DNA of 64,000 nt from Bacillota bacterium. Lineage in GTDB: Bacteria > Bacillota > Limnochordia > DTU080. Below the pieces are notes generated by a model. The model was not told the DNA's origin and ran no database searches. It was given only the letters and a program-made list of their open reading frames with translations. The position numbers were made by a program, and so were the translations under genes. Below, one piece after another: positions 9,796-18,332 of the stretch (its first letter is position 1; each line of letters begins with the position of its first letter). The stretch is from NCBI GenBank assembly GCA_012840225.1, contig DULU01000089.1:19663-83662 (forward strand), in the 5' to 3' direction.

Positions 9796-11181
9796 ATGCA
9801 TCGTTATGATACTTTAGCCATCTCTAGCCCGGATGATCTGCTTTATGGCCGCGCTCCCCGCCCGCTGAAGGTGAAGGAGGGCTTGGTCATCGGCGGCGGT
9901 ACGGTGTATCCCGAGGTTAATTTTACCCTGCCGCCGATGAATATCTCGGCTGAGGTCATGCCGGCCATCTACCGCCAGTATGAGGAGATGATCGAAGGGA
10001 TCTGCAAACGGGCGGTGGAACTGGAACTGCCCGGCCTGGTGGTGGAATTTGAACTGCTCCCGCCCATGACCATGGAGCCGCAGTGGGGGGCCGGGATCAC
10101 GGAGGTGCTGCGCCGCACCCTGGATAAATATGCAGCGGAAGCAGGCCTGAAAAGCGCCTTGCGGGTGACGCCCAACGACATCCGGGAACATGAACGCCCA
10201 CCTCTGTTGCGCACAGGATATTTATGGGAAAAAATGGTGGAAAGTTTCCGTCTGAATGCCGCCGCCGGCGCCGATCTTATGGCCATAGAATCCACGGGAG
10301 GGAAAGAGCTGCACGACGATGCCATCATCATGGCCGACCTGCCGCTCGCACTCTTTGCGCTCGGGGTGTTGGGTTGCCGGGATATGGACTTTCTCTGGGA
10401 TAACATCGTGCAGACCTGCCAAGGCACTACCTGCCATCCGGCGGGCGATTCGGCCTGCGGTTTCGGTAATTCGGCGATGGTGTTGGCCGAAAAGGGCTAT
10501 ATACCCAAGGTATGGTCGGCCCTGATCAGGGTGATGACCGTCCCCCGCAGCCTGGTGGCTCACGAGAAAGGAGCCGTAGGCCCCGGCAAGGACTGCGCTT
10601 ATGAAAATCCATATCTGAAAGCCATCACGGGACTACCGATGTCCGGGGAGGGCTCCGAGGCGGCTTGCGCCCATCTTTCGCCGGTAGGCAACATTGCCAG
10701 GGCCGCCGCCGACCTCTGGAGTAATGAATCCGTGCAGAATGTCCGCCTCCTGGGCGGCATGGCTCCCGTCGTCTCCCTTGAACAGCTGGCCTATGCCACC
10801 CGCTTGCTGAACACCGCCGCCGCCCATGGTCCGGCTGGGGCCCGGCAGCTCCGCAACTGGTATGTGGAAAGCGATGCCAATAGGGATCCCCAGGCTTATA
10901 TCCTCCGCCCGGATGTGGTGATCGCGATTGCCAAGCAGATAGTGGCGGCACCCACGCCATATCTGAGAACGCGCACCGCCGCTTTGGCCACCCTGGCAGC
11001 CTTGCGGTCGGCGGTAGCCGAGGGCGAGCTGGCCCTGCCGGAGAGAGAGTTGACATATCTTGACCTGCTCTCCAGCCAAGCCGACAGCCTCCCGGAAGAC
11101 GAAGCCGATCTGATTGGGATGGTGAGCGGCTCTTTCGACCGGGAAAAGATAAGGCTCGATCAATACGAGCTGGATATCTAA
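9796..11181 (+). CDS. mtaB: Methanol:corrinoid methyltransferase MtaB-like
   Basis: MHRYDTLAISSPDDLLYGRAPRPLKVKEGL...; metal-ligand-like regions HPAGDSACGFGNSAMVLAEKG and GPGKDCAYENPYLKAITGLPMSGEG. ORF track start is 9787. Confidence 0.88.
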   Translation: MHRYDTLAISSPDDLLYGRAPRPLKVKEGLVIGGGTVYPEVNFTLPPMNISAEVMPAIYRQYEEMIEGICKRAVELELPGLVVEFELLPPMTMEPQWGAGITEVLRRTLDKYAAEAGLKSALRVTPNDIREHERPPLLRTGYLWEKMVESFRLNAAAGADLMAIESTGGKELHDDAIIMADLPLALFALGVLGCRDMDFLWDNIVQTCQGTTCHPAGDSACGFGNSAMVLAEKGYIPKVWSALIRVMTVPRSLVAHEKGAVGPGKDCAYENPYLKAITGLPMSGEGSEAACAHLSPVGNIARAAADLWSNESVQNVRLLGGMAPVVSLEQLAYATRLLNTAAAHGPAGARQLRNWYVESDANRDPQAYILRPDVVIAIAKQIVAAPTPYLRTRTAALATLAALRSAVAEGELALPERELTYLDLLSSQADSLPEDEADLIGMVSGSFDREKIRLDQYELDI

Positions 11182-11222
11182 GCTTTCACCGACACCTGAC
11201 TAACCGAATATAGTACATGTGA

Positions 11223-11270
11223 AACCAGGAGCGGATCTCCCATACCGGCTGAGATCCGCTCCTGGTTTAT
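11223..11270 (+). terminator. Intrinsic terminator after mtaB
   Basis: Perfect 17-bp stem AACCAGGAGCGGATCTC/GAGATCCGCTCCTGGTT followed by ttatttg. Confidence 0.8.
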
Positions 11271-11394
11271 TTGAGTTAATCAACGGACCTTGTTTACCTT
11301 CCTTGGAAAGCTACTGTCCCTATTTGAACACCCCCCACAGCCCTCCTCCACGTTTGGAGTAAGAATTGGACACTCCGGCGGTATTCATAACGCA

Positions 11395-12882
11395 TCACAA
11401 CGACCTAAGGTGGCCGCAATTGAAATTGTCGTTCATGATGGTATCGGCGAAACGAGAGACATCTGTCTTTTTGCGCAAGAGCGCACCATATACCCCCGCC
11501 TGGGATATATCTCCCACCAAAACCATGCCTACCAGTGCATTTTTATACAAAACCAGCTTCTTATATCTGCGCTGTTCAGGCTCGGCTTTCACCAACACCA
11601 TATAGGCGCTTTCGCCGCTCTCACCTTTCGCCGGCACCGGCGGCTCCACCAACCCCATGGCGATGGCCGGCACCTCCCGGAACTCGACGGCATTTTGCAG
11701 GCCGATTAAGCCGCGACAAGCTCTTCTCCGGCTGGCCATATTGTAAGCGGCTATACGCCCCTGCGCCGAAGCATTAGGCCAGATAGGCGTCCAGGTGGGC
11801 AAGGCTCCGGCGCGCTCCGGGGAAAGGGTGCGGAATTCGGCCACGTCCCCGGCGGCATAAATGCCGGGCACACTGGTTTCCAGGTAATCATCGATCAAAA
11901 TGCCCCGGCGGACGGCCGGACCGGCGGACGCTGCCCATGCCGTATTGGGAGTGATGCCCGCAGCCACAATAATCAGATCAGCCGGCAAGCTTTCCTCTCC
12001 GCTGTCACCTGCCGTCCCGCTGCCGGTCAACACCACCCGACATCGATCCCCGACTTCTCGTCCTGCCTCATGGTCAGGCCTTTCCTGACCAACGATCTCC
12101 CCAACCTGCCGACCCAAAATAAAGCGGATCCCTTCTTTCTCCATCTCCCTCTGCAGCATCCCCGCCGCATATGCATCAAATTGCGCCGGCAGGATCTGCG
12201 CTTCCTTCTCCACGACGGTCACCTCAAGCTGAGCGCCCCACCTTCTTATCAGGGCATAGGCGGCTTCCACGCCCACAAAACCGCCGCCGATCACCACGAC
12301 GGAGCGGGTTTGGGCAACCAGCCGAGAATCGGAATCAGGTTGGGCGCCGGCGTGGGCACCGGCGTGGGCACCGGGCCGGGTGCACATTTGAACACAGGCT
12401 TGTTCTATCGCCCGAGCATCCGCCAGATGGCGCAAACCGAATACCTGCGGGCGGTCTATCCCCGGTATAGGCGGAAAACGGGAGGCGGCGCCGGTAGCGA
12501 TGAGCAGGCGATCATATGGCAACTCCTCACCATCTGCCAGCTTCACCACCTTTTTGCCTGGGTCAACGGCCAAAGCCTCCCGCCCCAGGAGCAGGTTGAT
12601 GCCCAGCTTCCGAAAAAAATCCCTCGGCCTGATGGTGAGGTCTTCCTCCCGGCAACGCCCGGCCAGGTAAGCCGGCAAGAGGCAGCGGGAATAGGGAGGA
12701 AAATCTTCGGCGGATACCAAAGTAACGGTCACCTGGCCATCCTCCGGCCGGCCGTCCACCTGTACCCCGCTGTCTTCGAAACTATTGCCGCTTCTCCGAG
12801 CCTCCCCGGAGGGGAAAATCTGCCTGAGCGTCTCAGCGGCTCTCACCCCTGCCGCGCCGCTACCAATGATGACAAAGCGCAT
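11395..12882 (-). CDS. FAD/NAD(P)-dependent oxidoreductase (CODH-associated FNOR type)
   Basis: MRFVIIGSGAAGVRAAETLR; VVVIGGGFVGVEAAYAL; GIYAAGDVAEF. Confidence 0.88.
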   Translation of the reverse strand: MRFVIIGSGAAGVRAAETLRQIFPSGEARRSGNSFEDSGVQVDGRPEDGQVTVTLVSAEDFPPYSRCLLPAYLAGRCREEDLTIRPRDFFRKLGINLLLGREALAVDPGKKVVKLADGEELPYDRLLIATGAASRFPPIPGIDRPQVFGLRHLADARAIEQACVQMCTRPGAHAGAHAGAQPDSDSRLVAQTRSVVVIGGGFVGVEAAYALIRRWGAQLEVTVVEKEAQILPAQFDAYAAGMLQREMEKEGIRFILGRQVGEIVGQERPDHEAGREVGDRCRVVLTGSGTAGDSGEESLPADLIIVAAGITPNTAWAASAGPAVRRGILIDDYLETSVPGIYAAGDVAEFRTLSPERAGALPTWTPIWPNASAQGRIAAYNMASRRRACRGLIGLQNAVEFREVPAIAMGLVEPPVPAKGESGESAYMVLVKAEPEQRRYKKLVLYKNALVGMVLVGDISQAGVYGALLRKKTDVSRFADTIMNDNFNCGHLRSL

Positions 12883-12907
12883 CCAGACTCACCTCACCAC
12901 TTCAACC

Positions 12908-13402
12908 TCAAGCTCCCTCCAGCAGAGCCAGAGCTGTTTTCATGGCTCGTCCGGCAGCGAAATCATCCACTTCGCCCCAAATCAGGGCATCCATGGGACA
13001 GGCGGCGGCACAGGCCGGCACTTCCCGGTCGGGACAGCCGTCGCATTTCAGCGCCACTTTCTTGTCAGGATGCTGCCGCACGGCTCCATAAGGGCAGGCC
13101 ATGATGCACATCCAACAGCCCACACAGGCCTGCTCGCCCCCTTCATTCGAGACCAAACCGCTTTTGGGGTCCTTACGCATCGCCCCGGTCATGCAGGCAT
13201 CCACGCAGGCAGGTTCCTCGCAGTGCAGGCAAAGCAGCGGCACGGCCCGCCCCTTCACCGGTAACACCTGTATACGGGGCGGCGTCTTTTCCATCATGCC
13301 TCCTATGATGGATTTATCATTGGCCGCATGTGCTCCCGCACAAGCCAGGACACAGGTCATGCAGCCGTTGCACTTCCCGGCATCGATCATCACTCTTCTC
13401 AT
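12908..13402 (-). CDS. cooF: CooF-like 4Fe-4S ferredoxin
   Basis: Start taken at MRRVMIDAGKC (track start 13444). CNGCMTCVLAC, CLHCEEPACVDAC, CVGCWMCIMACPYG, CDGCPDREVPACAAACP. Confidence 0.88.
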   Translation of the reverse strand: MRRVMIDAGKCNGCMTCVLACAGAHAANDKSIIGGMMEKTPPRIQVLPVKGRAVPLLCLHCEEPACVDACMTGAMRKDPKSGLVSNEGGEQACVGCWMCIMACPYGAVRQHPDKKVALKCDGCPDREVPACAAACPMDALIWGEVDDFAAGRAMKTALALLEGA

Positions 13403-13440
13403 ACCCAAAAGGCACCCCGCTTTCAGCTCCCGCGCCGGTT

Positions 13441-15399
13441 TCACAAGCCCAAAGCTTCCCTTTTCGCTTCGATGTGTTCGATCATGGCCGCGGCGGCGGC
13501 TTTCGGCTCCTGCTCCAGGAGCACCTTCCCGCCAAGAAGCCCTTCAATGTCTTCCGTCAGCACCCGGGTGACCAGGCTGCTCCCGGCTACAGGGGGCACA
13601 GGGCCAAGGTGTGTCAACAACCCAAAGGCCACGGCAAAGATACCGTCGGCTACCGCCTTTTGCTCCAGGTATTCCGGAGCGGAGACCGCTACCGGCAGCC
13701 GACTGGGATCCACATTGAGCAGTGCCGCCAGCCGGGTGACGGCCAGCACAATGCGGCCAATATCCACACAGGAACCGAAGTTGAGCACCGGCGGAATGCC
13801 CGCCTCCCGGCAAAAGCGGCTCAGGCCGGCTCCGCACCGGGCCTCTGCCGCCGGATCCATTAAGCTCTCGATCTCCGCCGCGCTGCTCATGCAGCCGGCG
13901 CTTATCACTAAGACATTGTTTTTGATCAACTCCTGCATGATGGCCAAACCGGTGGTATCGTGACCATTGCGATTGTTGGTACAGCCCACCACGGCCACCA
14001 CCCCGCGGATGGTGCCGTCGGCGATGGCCGCCAAGAGCGGCTCCAGGCTGCCGCCGAAGGCCCGGCTGATGCTTTCCAGGCCGAAGCCGGCCAGCACTTT
14101 GGCTTTATAGGGCGGGAGATAAGGAGCCGGCCTGCCGTTCCCATGGTGATTTCCCTGGCTTCCCAGTCCCCGATAGCCGTTTTGCCGGCGGCGGTAGGCT
14201 TCTATGGCCATGCGGATCAATTCCCTGGCTTGGGCGGCCACCTGCTCCGGGGCATAGTCCACATGTTCAGAAACTCCCGGCAGGCGCACCACTTTGTCCA
14301 CCGAGACCAATCTGGTAGGGAAGTGCTCGGCTATGGTGGACAAGGCCGGAATGGAGCAGTTCATATCCATCATCACCAGATCCACAGCCCCGGTGGCGAT
14401 GATATATTCCTGGGCTATCCAGTTGGCCAACTGCCCGGCAAAACCACCGGCACTGGCGGCGGAACGCTGCATCAGCTCCTGCCCGGTGCACATGGATCCA
14501 TATACATTGATCCCCTTGGCTCCTGCTTCTTTGGCCCAGGACAATATTTCCGGATCGCGGCTCGCTTGGATGACGGCCGTGCCGACAAAAGGCACGTGAC
14601 CATGCGCCACAATATTCACTTTTTCCGGATCGATCACGCCCAGATCTGCCCAGCTTTCGGTCAGGGCCGGCGAGCCGAGAACGATATCCTGCACAGTGAT
14701 GGTGCCCATCAAGCCCAGGTAACCAGTGGCGAGGGCTAATCGCACGGCAGTCAAAAGCAGATCCACCGGATCGGTATTGATGCTGGTCATGGATTTGGTT
14801 AAGGCATCTCTGATCTCAGAGAGGATCCCGCCGGGAATGACGCCCAGCTTAGCCCACACCTCGCGGCGGGAAGGCGGGGCGAGGAGAGAGAGACTGGTGA
14901 GCGGCTCACGGCTCGCTTTGTGCATGTCGGCCAAAAGCCGGTCTGCAAGCTGCAGGGCGAGCTCCCTCTCGCTTTGCCCGGCGACGTTGATGCCGAAACC
15001 CATGGCCACCTCCTGGAGCTTCTGGGAATCGCCGATGCGGAAAGGCGTGCTTCCCAAAGCCGTGGCTTTGAGGGTGTCGATGGCCTCTTCCAGGTGGTGG
15101 GAATAGGCGGCCGCCCCATGAACAGCCAGTCTTAAGAGGTTACGGGCCGCAATGGTGTCGGCGGTGGCTCCGCAGATGCCGCGCTCGGCGCGGTGGGTGA
15201 TGCGGCATGGTCCATGGCTGCACAGCTGGCAACATATCCCCTGCATGCCGAACCCGCATTGCGGTTGCTGCGATTGATAGCGATCGAAAATGGTCGGGAT
15301 ACCCTGGCTTCGACAGTACTCATACATTTCGTTCGTGCTTCGATGCGCCGACGGACACCTGTCGACCGCATGGCATGTGCGGCAAATGCTCATCTTCAT
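13441..15399 (-). CDS. cooS: Ni-containing carbon-monoxide dehydrogenase catalytic subunit
   Basis: CGFGMQGICCQLCSHGPCRI...GICGA (B/D cluster Cys), AHGHVPFVG, YGSMCTGQE, MNCSIPA, VVGCTNN, SAGCMSS, NFGSCVDIGR (C-cluster ligands). Confidence 0.95.
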   Translation of the reverse strand: MKMSICRTCHAVDRCPSAHRSTNEMYEYCRSQGIPTIFDRYQSQQPQCGFGMQGICCQLCSHGPCRITHRAERGICGATADTIAARNLLRLAVHGAAAYSHHLEEAIDTLKATALGSTPFRIGDSQKLQEVAMGFGINVAGQSERELALQLADRLLADMHKASREPLTSLSLLAPPSRREVWAKLGVIPGGILSEIRDALTKSMTSINTDPVDLLLTAVRLALATGYLGLMGTITVQDIVLGSPALTESWADLGVIDPEKVNIVAHGHVPFVGTAVIQASRDPEILSWAKEAGAKGINVYGSMCTGQELMQRSAASAGGFAGQLANWIAQEYIIATGAVDLVMMDMNCSIPALSTIAEHFPTRLVSVDKVVRLPGVSEHVDYAPEQVAAQARELIRMAIEAYRRRQNGYRGLGSQGNHHGNGRPAPYLPPYKAKVLAGFGLESISRAFGGSLEPLLAAIADGTIRGVVAVVGCTNNRNGHDTTGLAIMQELIKNNVLVISAGCMSSAAEIESLMDPAAEARCGAGLSRFCREAGIPPVLNFGSCVDIGRIVLAVTRLAALLNVDPSRLPVAVSAPEYLEQKAVADGIFAVAFGLLTHLGPVPPVAGSSLVTRVLTEDIEGLLGGKVLLEQEPKAAAAAMIEHIEAKREALGL

Positions 15400-15474
15400 C
15401 CGACCTCCCAGTCAATTTTCAACTTCTCTACTCTCCCTCGCCTTCGCCATCTCTCCGGCCCAGAGCGACGGAGA

Positions 15475-16809
15475 TCAGGCAGTCCTGACCTTTTGACCAC
15501 CCAGCATGGCGGCCAGATCTTCCCGCGGCTCGCCGGTCTGGCGCAAGTCGAACTCTTTCTGCAGCACGGCCAGCACCGCCGGGGTGATCCAGGCCGGAAG
15601 CTTGGGCCCCAGATAGATCCCTTTTATCCCCAGGGAAAAGAGACTCATCAGGATAGCCGCCGCCTTCTGCTCCATCCAGGAGAGCACCAAGGTGAGGGGC
15701 AGATCGTTCACCGGGCAACCTAAAGCTTCGGATAAGGCCACGGCGATGTCGATGGCGTGAATGGCGTCGTTGCACTGCCCCAGATCGATCAGTCTGGGGA
15801 TGCCGTCGATGGTGCCCAGATCGAGATCGTTGAAGCGGAATTTACCGCAAGCCAAGGTGAGGATGACCACATCGGGCCTCTCCGCCGCAGCCTGCACAAA
15901 TTCCCGGTAATATTGATGACCCTTGCCCGGTGCATCGCAACCGCCCACCAGGAAGAAGTGACTGATCTTGCCCTGCTCTACCGCTTCTATGATCTTCCCG
16001 GCCAGCGGCAGCACATTGCCGGCGCTGAAGCCGGTGGTCAACACCGTTTTCCCGGGAGCCTCAGGCAACGGTGGTAGCTTCTTGGCCAGCTCGATCACGG
16101 GAGTGAAATCGTAGCCCTCAATGTGGCGCACTCCGGGCAGACCGGTGATACCGCAGGTGAACATGCGCTCCTTGTAGCTCTCCCTCGGCAGCACTACACA
16201 GTTGGTGGTACCTAAGATCGCCCCGCTGAACTCGCTGAACAGCTGCCGCTGGTCGATCCAGGACCCGCCCAGGTTCCCCCGCAGGTGGGAGAAGGCCCGC
16301 AGGCGTGGATAGCCATGAGCCGGAAGCATCTCGGAATGAGTATATATATTAACTCCTTGGCCTTCACTTTGCCTCAACAGCTCATACAGCGCTTTCATGT
16401 TGTGCCCGGTGACCAAAATGCCGGGACCGGCCACCGTGCCGGTCTCCACCTGCGCCGGCTCATGAGCGCCGAAAGCATCGATATGTGCCTGGCGCAGGTT
16501 GCGCATCGCCCGCACATTGATTTCCCCGGCTTTCAGATTGAGCTTGATAAACCTCTCCAGATCGAAATCCACATTGGTCAGGGTGCTGTAGAGACCTTCC
16601 GCCAGGAAAGCGTCCACCTCTTCATCGGCCTTGCCGAGCTCGCGGGCATGATAGACATAGGCGCTGATGCCCTTCAGAGCATACAAGAGGTTCTCCTGCA
16701 AGCTTTGGATGTCGGCATCTTTACCGCACACCCCCACCTTCGTGCAGGCTGCCCCGGCTACCATTGAACACTGATTGCAATACATCAAGTTATTCCTCCG
16801 TTTGCCCAT
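15475..16809 (-). CDS. hcp: Hydroxylamine reductase / hybrid cluster protein, short form
   Basis: MYCNQCSMVAGAACTKVGVCGKDADIQSLQENLLYALKG; GCDAPGKGHQYYREF; GKFRFNDLDLGTIDGIPRLIDLGQCNDA. Confidence 0.92.
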   Translation of the reverse strand: MGKRRNNLMYCNQCSMVAGAACTKVGVCGKDADIQSLQENLLYALKGISAYVYHARELGKADEEVDAFLAEGLYSTLTNVDFDLERFIKLNLKAGEINVRAMRNLRQAHIDAFGAHEPAQVETGTVAGPGILVTGHNMKALYELLRQSEGQGVNIYTHSEMLPAHGYPRLRAFSHLRGNLGGSWIDQRQLFSEFSGAILGTTNCVVLPRESYKERMFTCGITGLPGVRHIEGYDFTPVIELAKKLPPLPEAPGKTVLTTGFSAGNVLPLAGKIIEAVEQGKISHFFLVGGCDAPGKGHQYYREFVQAAAERPDVVILTLACGKFRFNDLDLGTIDGIPRLIDLGQCNDAIHAIDIAVALSEALGCPVNDLPLTLVLSWMEQKAAAILMSLFSLGIKGIYLGPKLPAWITPAVLAVLQKEFDLRQTGEPREDLAAMLGGQKVRTA

Positions 16810-17372
16810 TATTTATCTTGGTCTTCTTCCCCATATGCTTCCATTTTTCTTTTTCTCACCTGTGCCAAAATGCAGCTCTCGGTGTGGTGCAGGCCGCATT
16901 GCAGGCAGAATTGTTGTTCATCAACCGCCCGGCCGGCTACCCGCAACATCCCGGTCACACCCAGATGCAGATGCTGCAGTTCCTCATCGCTCATCTGATC
17001 CAGAAAAGCCTCCAGGGCGCGCCGGTAAGCTTTTTCCACCTTATCCAGCACCCGCTTTCCTTCAGCGGTTAATGACAGCGTCACTCCCCGCTGGTCATCG
17101 GCAGACTCTTTTTTCACCAACCAGCCGCTTTTCACCAGGCGGTTTATCAGATTGGTCATGGACGGGGCACTGATGCCCAAAGCTTGAGCAGCCTGCCCCG
17201 GAGCAGCACCCGGATGGTTAGACACAAAACGCATGGCCGCCAGCCGGGCTTTGGACATGAAGTCCCGGCCGCCCGATCCGGCAGCCAAAGCCTCCGGCAT
17301 GATGACCTCCTCAAGCAAGAGTTGCAAAAGGCTGAGATTGTGCTTCAGCTCATTGAAGTTTAAGGCCGGCAT
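16809..17372 (-). CDS. MarR-family transcriptional regulator with C-terminal Cys cluster
   Basis: wHTH ISAPSMTNLINRLVKSGWLVKKESADDQRGVTLSLTAEGK; C-terminal CLQCGLHHTESC. Confidence 0.9.
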   Translation of the reverse strand: MPALNFNELKHNLSLLQLLLEEVIMPEALAAGSGGRDFMSKARLAAMRFVSNHPGAAPGQAAQALGISAPSMTNLINRLVKSGWLVKKESADDQRGVTLSLTAEGKRVLDKVEKAYRRALEAFLDQMSDEELQHLHLGVTGMLRVAGRAVDEQQFCLQCGLHHTESCILAQVRKRKMEAYGEEDQDK

Positions 17373-17442
17373 CGGACACCTCCCTTCCCGGATCTCCGGT
17401 CATCCCTGGCGGCGCAGTTGCTCGGGGAGAACCGCCTAACGT

Positions 17443-17459
17443 TTAGTTAGCATAACTAA
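17443..17459. promoter_or_regulatory. Candidate MarR operator: perfect inverted repeat TTAGTTA-GCA-TAACTAA
   Basis: 7-3-7 palindrome directly downstream of the predicted -10 of the marR-hcp-cooS operon. Confidence 0.7.
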
Positions 17460-17488
17460 TTATTATCATAAAGAAGAACCCCCGTCAA
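17460..17488 (-). promoter_or_regulatory. Predicted sigma70-type promoter TTGACG-N17-TAATAA
   Basis: -35 at 17483-17488 and -10 at 17460-17465 on the minus strand. Confidence 0.65.
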
Positions 17489-17593
17489 CCACTTTTCTTA
17501 CTTTGGCCATGTAAAAAAGACTCCTTGTTCATCTCGGCAGGCTACCGGAACCACTGCCGCCAGCTGCACCGCCAACAGCCGCTTTAACCCCTC

Positions 17594-18184
17594 TCAGACC
17601 TCCGGCTTAAGCATACCGAACAAGATGTGCCTGGTTTTTTCCACATCGCCGGTGTGATGAATGGCTCTGATGCCCAGGGCAGCGGCAGCCGCCACATATT
17701 CCGGTATATCGTCTATGTAAGCCGTCTCCTCCGGCGCCAGATCCAATAGCCGCAGGGCATACTGGTATATTTCCCGCTCGGGCTTGCAGCTCCCCACCTC
17801 ATACGACAAGACTACCGGATCAAAATGGGTGAACAAACCCATGTCCTTCATCAACCGGGCATGGTTGAAGGTAGTGTTGGAAAGGATGCCCGTACGCAAC
17901 CCTCCGGCTCTCACCTCTGCGGCCAACGCCTGCATCTCGGGAAGATGGCGATAATATTCCAGCCATATATCGTCGAAGGCGTCGCCGGCTACCGGCCGGC
18001 CGGCGAGACTCTGCCAGAAATCGGTCTCCAAAAGCTCGCCTTTTTGCAACTGCGGCGTCACTTCCTCATAGCGAGGTGGGATATCGGGCAAAACCAGGCG
18101 GCGTACCAAATCCCGGCGGTACTCCGCTTCCCCAAGCCGCAAGAGGACGCCTCCCACATCGAAAAGAACCGCTTTAATCACCAC
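17594..18184 (-). CDS. HAD-superfamily hydrolase (HAD-IA)
   Basis: AVLFDVGGVLLRLGE; GILSNTTFNHARLMKDMGL; YIDDIPEYVAAAAALGIRAIHH. Confidence 0.9.
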   Translation of the reverse strand: MVIKAVLFDVGGVLLRLGEAEYRRDLVRRLVLPDIPPRYEEVTPQLQKGELLETDFWQSLAGRPVAGDAFDDIWLEYYRHLPEMQALAAEVRAGGLRTGILSNTTFNHARLMKDMGLFTHFDPVVLSYEVGSCKPEREIYQYALRLLDLAPEETAYIDDIPEYVAAAAALGIRAIHHTGDVEKTRHILFGMLKPEV

Positions 18185-18332
18185 AATCCCCCCAACTCCT
18201 TATAAATCCGCTTCCCCCCGGATATTTCTTTAACCAGGCGCCAAACGCCTGCCTCCCTTCCGGGAAGGAAACTCCGCACCGTTATATAAACAGTAAACAG
18301 TAAGCTAGAGCGTCCACACACCGGCATACATA

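Noticed and set aside
12070-14739. Several + strand ORFs (12070..13104, 13328..13963, 13960..14739)
   Set aside because: Antisense to the CODH operon, whose minus-strand proteins are clear.
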